The notes: a model not told the origin generated them from the letters alone. Counted from the first letter of the stretch, positions 16,946 through 26,015 are shown. The stretch: DNA of 64,000 nt from Flavobacterium quisquiliarum (GCF_019308285.1 NZ_WWEM01000036.1:13217-77216), one strand, 5' to 3'. Program-made: numbers and translations.

Positions 16946-17749
16946 AACAAAACTTGAAAAACAAATTCAAATCAGAATAAAATTCAAACTCAAAAAGAAT
17001 TTTTTCAATTTCAACTTTTTTAGTTTTCAACATATATTAAATACAACAAAAAAGATTTTTAAAAATTTAAAAAAATTTGGTTGTTATTATAGCTTGTTAA
17101 TATGTCGAATAAATTTTTTTCTGAAGTCATTGAAATCTCGTTTTACTTATTTATTCTGAGTTATCAACATAGTTATTTTTAGTTAAATTGCTTATTTATA
17201 AGACTTTTTGTATTTTAATTAACAACGGTTGACAACCAAAAGTGAATAGATTTTGTAGATAAGTTAACATGTTGATAGTTGTTGAAAATGGTATTTTTGA
17301 TATTGATAACTTTTCCAAAAATTCCCGAAACTTTTCTTGCATATTTAATTCCGGTTTTGGATTAAGGTTTTTTTTGACACAACCAAAAAAAAGTTCTAAT
17401 TTTCTTTTCGAACTTATTAACATTTTCTGTTAACTTAAAGTTAATTGAATATCAAGCAATTACAAACTGCTATCAACACCTCAAAATTTTAACAAAAAAT
17501 ATGTTTATTATTTATTGATTATGAGATACTTATCGAGTTATTAAAATTGTTAATAACTGATAAGGTTTTGATAGTAAGATAGTTGTAAAATAAAGATTTT
17601 TACCTCGGATTATGCTAATGTACATGAATTTATATTGGAATGTTTATATAGTATTGAAAAAGAAAAAAATTTGTGAAAATTAGTGTAATTCGTGGCGACC
17701 ATTTATTAATTGAGTAAATTTGCATAACACAACTTAATAGTATAGAAAA
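16946..17749. other. oriC: Gene-free AT-rich region with DnaA-box-like motifs (candidate oriC)
   Basis: About 800 bp with no convincing gene. DnaA-box-like 9-mers are TTATCAACA (17161-17169, +), CTATCAACA (17270-17278, -), TTATCAATA (17301-17309, -) and CTATCAACA (17470-17478, +). Many TTAATAAC/TTAACA words lie among long A/T runs. Genes to the left of this point are mostly on the minus strand (10 of 14) and genes to the right mostly on the plus strand, as expected around an origin. Five parS-like sites lie 17 kb away. This is inference; replication data or a GC-skew plot would decide it. Confidence 0.4.
17715..17722 (+). promoter_or_regulatory. rpiB -7 box
   Basis: TAAATTTG is a perfect TAnnTTTG match, 27 bp upstream of the rpiB ATG. 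Confidence 0.65.
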
Positions 17750-18181
17750 ATGAAAATTTCGATAGGAAACGACCACGCAGGTCCAGAATATAAAAAAGCA
17801 ATTGTTGCTATGCTTGAAGCAAAAGGTTATGAAGTAACGAATTACGGTACAGATACAGATGCTTCTGTAGATTATCCTGATTTTGGACATCCGGTTGCCA
17901 ATGATGTATCTGAAGGAAAAGCTGATTTTGGTATCGTAATCTGCGGAAGCGGTAATGGAATTGCAATGACTGTTAATAAACACCCGAAAGTGAGAGCTGG
18001 CTTATGCTGGACTAAAGAAATAGCTTATTTAACGCGTTTACACAACGATGCTAATATTGTGAGTATTCCGGCGCGCTTTACTTCTATTCATCAGGCAGTT
18101 GAAATTGTTGAAACCTTCTTAGAAACTGCTTTTGAAGGCGGAAGACATCAAAATAGAGTGAATAAGATTGCTTGTTCGTAA
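17750..18181 (+). CDS. rpiB: RpiB/LacA/LacB family sugar-phosphate isomerase
   Basis: 143 aa. It should interconvert ribose-5-phosphate and ribulose-5-phosphate in the pentose phosphate pathway. Family motifs are GNDHAGPEYKK at the N-terminus, VICGSGNGIAMTVNKHPKVRAGLC with the active-site Cys, and HNDANIVSIPARF. Two hairpins follow the stop. It is the first gene to the right of the candidate origin. Confidence 0.93.
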   Translation: MKISIGNDHAGPEYKKAIVAMLEAKGYEVTNYGTDTDASVDYPDFGHPVANDVSEGKADFGIVICGSGNGIAMTVNKHPKVRAGLCWTKEIAYLTRLHNDANIVSIPARFTSIHQAVEIVETFLETAFEGGRHQNRVNKIACS

Positions 18182-18199
18182 TAAATGCCAAAAAAATCG

Positions 18200-18262
18200 G
18201 GTGCTTCGCACCAATAAGAGATAAACACACCGGGCGGATTTTTAAATTCATCCGGTTTTTTA
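18200..18262 (+). terminator. rpiB downstream hairpins
   Basis: A small GGTGC-TTC-GCACC hairpin (18200-18212) is followed by a second imperfect stem, ACC/GGAT (18229-18239) with ATCC/GGT (18250-18256), running into a T run. The second is the likelier terminator. Confidence 0.55.
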
Positions 18263-18326
18263 TTTTAAGTATTTGAATATTAATGAATTAATATAATAAA
18301 ACTCTACTTATTAACATTGTTAATAT

Positions 18327-18596
18327 CTATATATTATGAGTTAATTTCAAATAAATCACCACTGTTTGTACTATAATAATATATAAGAATTTCATAATAA
18401 ATGTAGTTTTACTTATTTTATGTCTGAAGAAAAACATACCCACTAATAAACCAATTGAACCACCAATGAAAGCGAGAATGAATAATACGCTTTCTGGTAT
18501 TCTTTGGTTGTGTCTCCTAGCTTGAAATTTATCATAACCCGTAAGGAGAAATGTTAGGCTATTTACAAATAAAAAATAGAGTAATAAAACTTTCAT
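18327..18596 (-). CDS. DUF1294 membrane protein
   Basis: 89 aa with three hydrophobic segments. Family landmarks are the LTGYDKFQARRHNQRIPESVL stretch and GGSIGLLVGMFFFRHKISKTTF, both characteristic of DUF1294. Its function is unknown. It is convergent with rpiB and divergent from tex, with its own TATCTTTG box upstream. Confidence 0.87.
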   Translation of the reverse strand: MKVLLLYFLFVNSLTFLLTGYDKFQARRHNQRIPESVLFILAFIGGSIGLLVGMFFFRHKISKTTFIMKFLYIIIVQTVVIYLKLTHNI

Positions 18597-18613
18597 GGGC
18601 TGGAAATTAAAAA

Positions 18614-18621
18614 CAAAGATA
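18614..18621 (-). promoter_or_regulatory. DUF1294 gene -7 box
   Basis: The minus strand reads TATCTTTG, a perfect match to TAnnTTTG, 17 bp upstream of the ATG. Confidence 0.65.
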
Positions 18622-18711
18622 TTATTTTAGCAAAATTATTGATCTATGTACTTTGGTTTTTAACAAGTAAAGTATATCATTTTAAAATTAAGAATTTATT
18701 TCATTAAATGT

Positions 18712-20835
18712 ATGACTAATATTCAATTCATTGCCAAATCTGTTCAGGCACCTGCTGTAAGTATTCAAAATACAGTAAAATTATTAGAAGAAGATTGTAC
18801 AATTCCGTTTATTTCACGTTACCGAAAAGATGCAACGGGAAATCTTGATGAAACTGTAATTGAGCAGATTGCAAAACTTCAAAAAGATTACGATACACTT
18901 ATAAAGCGTAAAGAAGCCGTTTTAAAATCTATTGAAGAACAAAAAGCACTTACACCAGATTTGAAGAAAAAAATAGAGGACAGCTTTGATTTGCAAGAGA
19001 TTGAAGATTTCTATCTTCCATATAAAAAGAAGAAAAAAACAAAGGCAGATGTGGCGCGCGAATTTGGTTTAGAACCATTAGCAAAATTGATTATATCTGA
19101 AAGTGATGCTGATATCGATTTTATTTCGACGCAGTACATTAATGAAAATGTTATTAACGAAGAAGCCGCAATTCAAGGTGCAAGAGATATTGTGGCAGAA
19201 TGGATTAACGAAAACATCTATGTTCGTAAACAGCTTCGTAGATTATATCAGCGAAAAGCGACCATTACTACAAAAGTGGTTAAAAAGAAAGCGGAAGAAG
19301 AAGGAGCACAGAAATTCAATCAGTATTTTGATTGGGAAGAGCCTTTGACAAAAGCGCCAGCACACCGTTTATTGGCAATGCTTCGCGCAGAAAATGAAGG
19401 ATTTATCAAAATGAAAATTGATGTTGATATTGATGATGCCTACGATGTTATTGACGAAATTATCATAAAAAAACAAAACAATACGACAGCTCATTTGCAA
19501 TTAGCAATTGAAGATAGTTATAAACGTTTGTTGAATCCGGCAATTGGAAACGAGACTTTACAAGAAGCAAAAGCAAAAGCAGATGCTAATTCCATTCAGG
19601 TTTTTGCTAACAATTTAGGACAGTTGTTATTGGCTCCGCCATTGGGAGAAAAACGAATTTTAGCAATTGATCCAGGATTTAGAAGCGGTTGTAAAGTAGT
19701 TTGTCTGGACGAAAAAGGCGATTTATTATACAACGAAACTATTTATCCGCACGCGCCTCAAAATGAGGAATCAATGGCGATCAAGAAAATCCGTTCGATG
19801 GTAAATGCGTATCAAATCGATGCCATTTCTATTGGAAACGGAACAGCTTCTCGTGAAACAGAATTTTTCATCAAAAAAATCGCTTTCGATAAACCAATTC
19901 AAGTTTTTGTAGTTTCTGAAGCAGGAGCTTCAGTTTATTCAGCTTCAAAAATTGCAAGAGAAGAATTTCCAAATTACGATGTAACGGTTCGTGGTTCAGT
20001 TTCTATTGGGCGACGACTTTCAGATCCTTTGGCCGAATTGGTAAAAATTGACCCAAAAGCGATTGGAGTAGGACAGTACCAACATGATGTTGACCAAACG
20101 AAACTTAAAGAAGAATTGGACAGCACCGTAATTCGTTGTGTAAACTCGGTTGGAATCAATATCAACACTGCAAGTAAACATTTGCTGAGTTATGTGAGTG
20201 GAATAGGAGAGAAGCTAGCAGAAAACATTGTACAATATCGTTCTGAAAACGGCCCTTTTGAAGACAGAAAACAGTTGAAAAAAGTGCCTCGTTTAGGAGA
20301 CAAAGCGTATCAGCAGGGCGCAGCATTTATTAGAATTACTAATGCTAAGAATCCGCTGGATAATTCGGCCGTGCATCCAGAAGCTTATCCAGTTGTGGAA
20401 AAGATGGCGAAAGATTTGAATATTTCTTTAAATGAATTAATTGCAAACAAAGAAAAAACAGCGCTTATTAAGCCCGAAAAGTATGTAACACCTGAAATTG
20501 GATTATTGACGCTGAAAGATATCATAAAAGAGCTTGAAAAGCCTGGGTTAGACCCAAGAAAGTCGGCTAAGGTTTTTGAATTTGATGCGAATGTAAAATC
20601 AATCAAAGATTTGAAAACGGGAATGATATTACCAGGAATTGTGAATAACATCACCAACTTCGGCTGCTTTGTTGACATTGGAATCAAAGAAAGCGGTTTG
20701 GTTCATATTTCGCAGTTAAAAGCTGGGTTTGTAAGCGATGTAAATGAGGTGGTAAAATTGCATCAGCATGTTGATGTGAAAGTTACTGAAGTTGATGAGG
20801 ATAGAAAGAGAATACAGTTGACGATGATACTTTAA
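18712..20835 (+). CDS. tex: Tex family RNA-binding protein
   Basis: 707 aa. The domains run in the standard order: an N-terminal helical Tex domain (SRYRKDATGNLDE), a YqgF/RNase H-like domain starting ILAIDPGFRSGCKVVC (about residue 320), helix-hairpin-helix motifs (VSGIGEKLAENIVQYRSENGPF) and a C-terminal S1 domain (GMILPGIVNNITNFGCFVDIGIKESGLVH). Tex is a transcription- and RNA-associated accessory protein related to eukaryotic Spt6. It appears monocistronic and ends at a strong bidirectional terminator. Confidence 0.95.
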   Translation: MTNIQFIAKSVQAPAVSIQNTVKLLEEDCTIPFISRYRKDATGNLDETVIEQIAKLQKDYDTLIKRKEAVLKSIEEQKALTPDLKKKIEDSFDLQEIEDFYLPYKKKKKTKADVAREFGLEPLAKLIISESDADIDFISTQYINENVINEEAAIQGARDIVAEWINENIYVRKQLRRLYQRKATITTKVVKKKAEEEGAQKFNQYFDWEEPLTKAPAHRLLAMLRAENEGFIKMKIDVDIDDAYDVIDEIIIKKQNNTTAHLQLAIEDSYKRLLNPAIGNETLQEAKAKADANSIQVFANNLGQLLLAPPLGEKRILAIDPGFRSGCKVVCLDEKGDLLYNETIYPHAPQNEESMAIKKIRSMVNAYQIDAISIGNGTASRETEFFIKKIAFDKPIQVFVVSEAGASVYSASKIAREEFPNYDVTVRGSVSIGRRLSDPLAELVKIDPKAIGVGQYQHDVDQTKLKEELDSTVIRCVNSVGININTASKHLLSYVSGIGEKLAENIVQYRSENGPFEDRKQLKKVPRLGDKAYQQGAAFIRITNAKNPLDNSAVHPEAYPVVEKMAKDLNISLNELIANKEKTALIKPEKYVTPEIGLLTLKDIIKELEKPGLDPRKSAKVFEFDANVKSIKDLKTGMILPGIVNNITNFGCFVDIGIKESGLVHISQLKAGFVSDVNEVVKLHQHVDVKVTEVDEDRKRIQLTMIL

Positions 20836-20884
20836 TAAAATTCCAATACTAAAAAATCCAAATTCCAAAACTGGAATTATAAAA

Positions 20885-20919
20885 AAACTCCCAAATTACA
20901 ATTTGTAATTTGGGAGTTT
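20885..20919. terminator. Bidirectional terminator, tex / delta-60 gene
   Basis: AAACTCCCAAATTACAA (20885-20901) pairs perfectly with 20903-20919: a 17-bp dyad with a one-base centre, flanked by A and T runs. It serves the convergent genes on both sides. Related hairpins follow the next two minus-strand genes. Confidence 0.9.
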
Positions 20920-20940
20920 CTATTTTATGAATTTGGAGAA

Positions 20941-23490
20941 TTAAATTTTTATAAATTTTTGAGAGGTTTCTCCGCTTCCGGCTTTTATTTTAATTAAATA
21001 TAAACCTGATGTAAAAGAGCTTACGTCTATGGAAGTATTTACATTTTCCTTAGTGTAAATCAATCTTCCCAACAAGTCATAAATTTTTATGGAATAATTA
21101 GAATCTTGTAATGAGTTGATGTTTAATGTATTTTTTACAGGATTTGGCCATACAGAAAATGATTTGTTTTCTTTGATGAAATCTTCATTTGATAAATTAG
21201 GAGCATTTTCTGGTATGCCAATTAAAAAAGCAGATAAATTATTTCCTTGATATGCTGTAAAGTCTCCTCCAATAAGTAATTGATTGTTTTGTTGTAACAA
21301 TATGGAATAGACAGTTGCATTGGTTTTATTATTATTAAAAAATGTTATTCCATTGCCAAAACTAGTATCTCTGCTTCCATCTGTGTTTAATCGAACTAGA
21401 TTATTTTCAATATATTTTTGTTGGTTACTAGCGTAACTGCCAACAATTATTTTACCATCATTTTGCAATACTGTTGAATACACTATACAATCTTGAAATG
21501 TAATACCAGAATCAAAAGAATTATCCTTGTTTCCATCTGTGTTTAATCGAATGAAGTGATTTGCATTACTTCCTTGATAAACTTCAAAGGCACCTCCAAC
21601 AAGGATTTTTTGATCAGGTTGTAAAGTTAAAGAATAAATAGAACTGCTAAATCCTGTCCCTATATTAAATCCAGTATCTTTAGTTCCATCTGCATTTAGT
21701 CGGATTAAATTATCTTGATATGAACCTTTGAACATGTCAAAATTTCCTCCTACTAGTATTTTACCATCAGATTGTATTACTATTGTTTTGATAACATTTA
21801 CAGCATCGGCCATAGGATTGTAAAACCCACTTCCTATATTAAAAGATGTATCTTTAGTTCCATCTGTGTTTAATCGTATCAAATGATTCTGAGAAATATT
21901 TTGATATTTTCCAAAATTTCCTCCTACTAATATTTTACCATCTGTTTGTAGAGTTACGAAATTAACTGCTTTGTCGAATCCTGTACCTATGTTAAAAGAA
22001 GAATCTTTAGTTCCATCAGAATTTAAACGAATTAAGTAGTTTTGATTAGATTCTTGATATTTAGTAAACTTACCAGCAACTATTATTTTACCATCGTTTT
22101 GTATTGCTATAGAATTTACAGAACCATTGAATCCAGATCCAATTGAAAAGGAATAATCTATACTTTTATCAGAATTTAAACGAATCAGATTATTTTGAGA
22201 AACTTCTTTATAGTTAGTAAAATCACCAGCTACAATTATTTTACCATCGTTTTGCTTCACTATTGAAGTAACAGGAAAATTGAATCCAGTACCAATGCTT
22301 AAAGAAGAATCTTTAGTACCATCTGTATTTAAACGTGTTAAATGTTTTTGAGTACTATTTTGATTATTTGTAATATCCCATCCTACTAATAATTTTCCGT
22401 CAGATTGCAACGTTATAGTTTTAGATTTAGTTGGGTCATTAATAAATTGAGTATCAATGTTAAAAGAATTATCCCTAGACCCATCTTTATTAATACGAAC
22501 TAAACCATTTGAATTAATTCCTTGATAACTTATAAAATTACCCATGACTAATATTTTTTCGTCAGGTTGTATTACTACATTTCTAATCCCATAATGAATG
22601 TGATTTGGATTATTAAGTGATATTTTATTAAAACCACTTTTTACTTCAAAAGAAATATCCTTACTTCCATCACTATTTAAACGGATTAAACCATTTTCAG
22701 TGATTCCTTTGTAACTGCTAAATGTTCCAGCTACTATTATCTTACCATCAGATTGTAGCGCCATTGATTGAACATTATTATCTTTAAAACCATCTGTTCC
22801 TATGTCAAATGAAGTATCGTGGCTTCCATCAGTATTTAAACGAACTATTTCATTTTGAGGAATGCTAAAATTTCCTTCTACGAGTATTTTACCATCAGGT
22901 TGTACGATTAAAGATTTTACATATCTGTAATCACTAATTTTTGGTTTAAAGTTAGGATCTGTACTTCCATTTGAATTTAATCGAACCAAACTTTTTGAGC
23001 TCATACCACCAAAGCTTTGAAATCCACCTCCTACTAGGATTTTACCATCAGATTGCAATGCCAAAGCATATACTGTATTACCTCCATAACCAATTACAAA
23101 TGATTGATCTTTGCTTCCATCAGGATTTAAACGAATTACAGATTTTTCGGTAGTATCTTGAAATTTATCAAAAGAGCCACCTACTACTATTTTCCCATCG
23201 GGTTGTAATACGATTGCTTCTACATCAAAATTAAAACCAGTTCCGATGTCAAATGAAGTGTCTTTGCTTCCATCGGCATTTAAACGAATCAATCTGTTTT
23301 GAATAGCGCCTTGATAGCTAGTAAAACGACCTCCCACTAATATTTTTCCATTAGGCTGTTCTTTTATGCAAATAATGTCTTCATTAAAACCAGGAAAAGA
23401 TCCAAAACTATGTGTTATTTCTGTTGTGTTTTGGGAATGTGCTGTAAATAATTGTAAAAAAAGAATAAAAAAGAGTAAAGTTTTTTTCAT
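20941..23490 (-). CDS. T9SS-secreted delta-60 repeat protein
   Basis: 849 aa from ATG 23490. A signal peptide (MKKTLLFFILFLQLFTAHSQ) is followed by 13 complete and one partial delta-60 repeat of about 52-58 residues. Each has the pattern DGKILVGGxFxxYxG...LIRLNxDGxKDxSF and is expected to form a beta-propeller blade. The last ~75 residues (FSVWPNPVKNTLNINS to SQKFIKI) are a T9SS type A sorting domain, so the protein should cross the outer membrane through T9SS and be surface-bound or released. A TTG codon at 23508 keeps the frame open, but the promoter box covers it. Its ligand is unknown. Confidence 0.9.
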   Translation of the reverse strand: MKKTLLFFILFLQLFTAHSQNTTEITHSFGSFPGFNEDIICIKEQPNGKILVGGRFTSYQGAIQNRLIRLNADGSKDTSFDIGTGFNFDVEAIVLQPDGKIVVGGSFDKFQDTTEKSVIRLNPDGSKDQSFVIGYGGNTVYALALQSDGKILVGGGFQSFGGMSSKSLVRLNSNGSTDPNFKPKISDYRYVKSLIVQPDGKILVEGNFSIPQNEIVRLNTDGSHDTSFDIGTDGFKDNNVQSMALQSDGKIIVAGTFSSYKGITENGLIRLNSDGSKDISFEVKSGFNKISLNNPNHIHYGIRNVVIQPDEKILVMGNFISYQGINSNGLVRINKDGSRDNSFNIDTQFINDPTKSKTITLQSDGKLLVGWDITNNQNSTQKHLTRLNTDGTKDSSLSIGTGFNFPVTSIVKQNDGKIIVAGDFTNYKEVSQNNLIRLNSDKSIDYSFSIGSGFNGSVNSIAIQNDGKIIVAGKFTKYQESNQNYLIRLNSDGTKDSSFNIGTGFDKAVNFVTLQTDGKILVGGNFGKYQNISQNHLIRLNTDGTKDTSFNIGSGFYNPMADAVNVIKTIVIQSDGKILVGGNFDMFKGSYQDNLIRLNADGTKDTGFNIGTGFSSSIYSLTLQPDQKILVGGAFEVYQGSNANHFIRLNTDGNKDNSFDSGITFQDCIVYSTVLQNDGKIIVGSYASNQQKYIENNLVRLNTDGSRDTSFGNGITFFNNNKTNATVYSILLQQNNQLLIGGDFTAYQGNNLSAFLIGIPENAPNLSNEDFIKENKSFSVWPNPVKNTLNINSLQDSNYSIKIYDLLGRLIYTKENVNTSIDVSSFTSGLYLIKIKAGSGETSQKFIKI

Positions 23491-23505
23491 AGAATAATTT
23501 TTAAT

Positions 23506-23513
23506 CAAATATA
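23506..23513 (-). promoter_or_regulatory. -7 box of the delta-60 protein gene
   Basis: The minus strand reads TATATTTG. It overlaps the alternative TTG start at 23508 and lies 15 bp upstream of ATG 23490, which supports the shorter protein. Confidence 0.65.
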
Positions 23514-23557
23514 TAATAATTTTCTTCCAAGATGTTTTTTAAGAAAACAGTATAAAA

Positions 23558-23592
23558 AAACTCCCAAATTATATATTTTAATTTGGGAGTTT
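23558..23592 (-). terminator. Terminator of the GH8 gene
   Basis: AAACTCCCAAATTA (23558-23571) pairs perfectly with TAATTTGGGAGTTT (23579-23592). On the minus strand a T run follows. It is nearly the same stem as the one at 20885. Confidence 0.88.
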
Positions 23593-23604
23593 CTATGTTT
23601 AAGA

Positions 23605-25002
23605 TTATTTCAAAATCACTTTTTTAGTGACACTTTTAAAATCATCATTGGAAATTTTTACGAAGTAAACGCCAGAGGCTTGATTGGTAAGATTGATTTC
23701 GGTGTTTTCTGAAATTGTTTTTTGTTGATGAATAACACTTCCGGAAGGAGAAATTACTGAAATAGTCGATTGCTGAGGCGCACTAATTGTGATTCGATCA
23801 GCGCTCGGATTTGGGAAAAGCGTAACAGTAGATTTTTCAATATCAAAATTTTCATTGGACAAATTAGCAGTTGGAGGCAGATAAAAATTACCAGTTAATA
23901 AAAATGAGTATAATGTTTTTAGGGTATGATTAAAATAGCTGTTCGGCTCGTTGAGGTTTTTTAAATCGGTGTAAGAAGCATCTAAATGCGCTTGATTTTC
24001 ACCAGCCATAGCAGCGCATGCAAATGCACCAACAAACGTAGCGTTGTGCCATTGTCCGCTTACAGTTCCATTTTGGTTGTAACCGTCTTTAATATTCGCA
24101 GTTCCACCAAGATTAACACGAACAAAATCGGATGATTTTTTAGCATACGTTTTGGCTTCGGCAGTTCCGTACCAAATATAATCTACAGCAATTCGCCAAG
24201 GTGTTCTGGCTGCGTCGTAAGTGTACAATTTTCCTGCATTGGCATAACCTCCAGCTTGAGAAGAATACGCTCCAGAAGCTTCACACCAATCCGATACTAG
24301 TCCGCCAACAGCATTGTTTTGTGTCAAATTGTTGTTGATAACTGTATAGGCTTTTGCCGCAACTTGATTCCAAAAAGCAGCATCATTTGTAAAAGCGCCA
24401 AAAGCACGGTAATAAGCAGGGGAGTAGTAAGAAGGATTTGTGATGGAACTTCCACCAAATTGATCGCCAGGTTTTAAAACATAAGTATTGGCTTCAACTT
24501 CATAATTTTTAATAGCAGAAATTAAAGCAGTTGCATCACTTTTATAGTTGATGGTTCCTGTACTTCCCCATTGATAGTCGGCAACAATAAGAGCGAAAGC
24601 TGCATCTAGTTCGGCATCCGTTGCTCCGTTATAACCAATGGTTGCAGAACATCCGCTGATTTTCCAGTTCATTACTTTATTGCCGTTAACATTGTCTTTA
24701 TAATACAGCCAAAGTCCATCAAAAAGAGTTTTATCCGCTTTATAAACAGATAGCAGCATACCGTATGCAATTCCTTCGGAAACGGTTTCGGATGAATTGT
24801 CGAATTTTACACGAAATCTTCCGTTAGAGCATGATTCAACAAAATTGCTTTTCCAAGTGTCATAATTGGCTTGGGCATCCTGACTACTTTTGTTGGTAGC
24901 CATGAGCCCATTTCCGTAGGTCTTATTGGCGGGAAAAGGCTGTGTTTGTGAGTTACCTTCTATAGCTAACAGAAAGGCGATCACGAAAAATAGGTTTTTC
25001 AT
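23605..25002 (-). CDS. Glycoside hydrolase family 8 enzyme, T9SS-secreted
   Basis: 465 aa. A signal peptide (MKNLFFVIAFLLAIEGNSQ) leads into a GH8 catalytic domain (about residues 25-370). SEGIAYGM carries the probable acid Glu76, and GATDAELDAAFAL carries the conserved Asp129. GH8 includes endoglucanases, chitosanases, licheninases and xylanases; the exact substrate cannot be told here. The C-terminus (TLFPNPSADRITISAP to KVILK) is a T9SS type A sorting domain, so it is an extracellular or surface enzyme. It is flanked by a delta-60 T9SS protein and tatA. Confidence 0.92.
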   Translation of the reverse strand: MKNLFFVIAFLLAIEGNSQTQPFPANKTYGNGLMATNKSSQDAQANYDTWKSNFVESCSNGRFRVKFDNSSETVSEGIAYGMLLSVYKADKTLFDGLWLYYKDNVNGNKVMNWKISGCSATIGYNGATDAELDAAFALIVADYQWGSTGTINYKSDATALISAIKNYEVEANTYVLKPGDQFGGSSITNPSYYSPAYYRAFGAFTNDAAFWNQVAAKAYTVINNNLTQNNAVGGLVSDWCEASGAYSSQAGGYANAGKLYTYDAARTPWRIAVDYIWYGTAEAKTYAKKSSDFVRVNLGGTANIKDGYNQNGTVSGQWHNATFVGAFACAAMAGENQAHLDASYTDLKNLNEPNSYFNHTLKTLYSFLLTGNFYLPPTANLSNENFDIEKSTVTLFPNPSADRITISAPQQSTISVISPSGSVIHQQKTISENTEINLTNQASGVYFVKISNDDFKSVTKKVILK

Positions 25003-25056
25003 ATCTTAAAAAAATTTAGGGTGCCTAAAAGTAAGATTTTTTAGATATAAAAAAAA

Positions 25057-25083
25057 TCCCAAACTACAAATTGTAATTTGGGA
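25057..25083 (-). terminator. tatA terminator
   Basis: TCCCAAACTACAA (25057-25069) pairs with TTGTAATTTGGGA (25071-25083) with one mismatch. An A run at 25051-25056 gives the T tract on the minus strand. Confidence 0.85.
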
Positions 25084-25103
25084 TATTAATAAGTTTGAAT
25101 TTC

Positions 25104-25286
25104 TTATTTAATTTCTTCTTCCTCTTGTTTTTTAGAAGTAGCAGGTTGATCGTCTTTAGCAGCGTTTTTAAATTCCTTAATTCCACTTCCTAAACCTTTC
25201 ATTAATTCTGGAATTTTTTTACCTCCAAAAAGTAATATCACAATACCTACGATAACAAGGATTTCTGTAAGACCTAATCTTCCCAT
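25104..25286 (-). CDS. tatA: Sec-independent translocase subunit TatA/E
   Basis: 60 aa. The layout is typical of TatA: a short N-terminal membrane helix (TEILVIVGIVILLFGGKKIPELMKGLG) with the FG hinge, an amphipathic helix with KEFKNAAKDD, and a charged tail. It forms the pore part of the twin-arginine pathway for folded proteins. No tatB or tatC is adjacent, which fits the dispersed tat genes of Bacteroidota. A perfect TACCTTTG box lies 49 bp upstream. Confidence 0.92.
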   Translation of the reverse strand: MGRLGLTEILVIVGIVILLFGGKKIPELMKGLGSGIKEFKNAAKDDQPATSKKQEEEEIK

Positions 25287-25335
25287 GACTATTATATTTA
25301 ATGCCGAAGCAAATTGTTTTTCTTAAATTATACCG

Positions 25336-25343
25336 CAAAGGTA
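25336..25343 (-). promoter_or_regulatory. tatA -7 box
   Basis: The minus strand reads TACCTTTG, a perfect TAnnTTTG box, 49 bp upstream of the tatA start. Confidence 0.6.
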
Positions 25344-25474
25344 TATAGAAATATACGAAATAAAAGTATTTTTAGTTTAAAATATTTGTGCCAGACCACG
25401 TTAAATATTTTATAAAATCTTGAATTTGGCCCATTCATAAAATAATCCCAAGCTTTAGCAATACGATAAATTGC

Positions 25475-25482
25475 TATATTTG
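25475..25482 (+). promoter_or_regulatory. -7 box for the 25501-27500 operon
   Basis: TATATTTG, a perfect match, 18 bp upstream of the first ATG. Confidence 0.65.
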
Positions 25483-25500
25483 CTCTAATTAAAAGAGTTT

Positions 25501-26004
25501 ATGTCAAAGAAAAAAAAGAGTTTTAGAAGAAAATTATTCAACAAAAACAGATTAGTAATTTTGAATGAAGATACTTTTGAAGAGCTGTTTTCTTTCAAAC
25601 TCAATTTAATGAATGTCTTTGTAACGTTTACTTTAGGAGGCATTTTTTTAATTTTAATTACAACTTTTATAATTGCCTTTACGCCACTTCGTGAGTTTAT
25701 TCCAGGATATTCATCCACAGAATTAAAAAGAAACGCAACCAAACTGGCCATAAAATCTGATTCACTTGAAACAGCATTACGACAGAATGAAGCTTATATT
25801 AAAGGTGTTCAGAAAGTCTTAAAAGGAGAATTAGAATATTCAAAATTCAATAAAGATTCTATTTTAGCTGAAACAGTCGAAAACCCCTCAGACTTAAATA
25901 TGAAAGCTTCTGATGCTGAAATAAAATTAAGAGATGAGGTTGCAAAGACTGAAAAGGAACAGCCAACAAAATCTCAGGAGAAAAAGAAAAGTGACAAAAA
26001 ATAA
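25501..26004 (+). CDS. Membrane protein resembling the N-terminus of M23 peptidases, without the peptidase domain
   Basis: 167 aa. The basic N-terminus (MSKKKKSFRRKLFNKN), the NEDTFEELFSFKLNLMNVFV stretch, the membrane helix (about residues 38-60) and the TPLREFIPGYSS motif match the N-terminal anchor region of Bacteroidota LytM/M23 peptidases. No HxxxD or HxH zinc motif follows: the rest is a short helix and a Lys/Glu/Ser tail ending KKKSDKK. It is complete, with no sign of a frameshift into a longer reading frame. It is followed 11 bp later by the GH3 gene, so the two are probably cotranscribed. Confidence 0.7.
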   Translation: MSKKKKSFRRKLFNKNRLVILNEDTFEELFSFKLNLMNVFVTFTLGGIFLILITTFIIAFTPLREFIPGYSSTELKRNATKLAIKSDSLETALRQNEAYIKGVQKVLKGELEYSKFNKDSILAETVENPSDLNMKASDAEIKLRDEVAKTEKEQPTKSQEKKKSDKK

Positions 26005-26015
26005 TACCATAAAAA

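Noticed and set aside
17196..17983. Several open frames of 75-117 codons in the region before and across rpiB
   Set aside because: Odd amino-acid composition, no promoter, and the last one is antisense to rpiB; the region reads as AT-rich non-coding DNA.
23491..23508. Extended start of the delta-60 protein (MIKNYS...)
   Set aside because: The TTG codon overlaps the -7 box; ATG 23490 gives a normal signal peptide.
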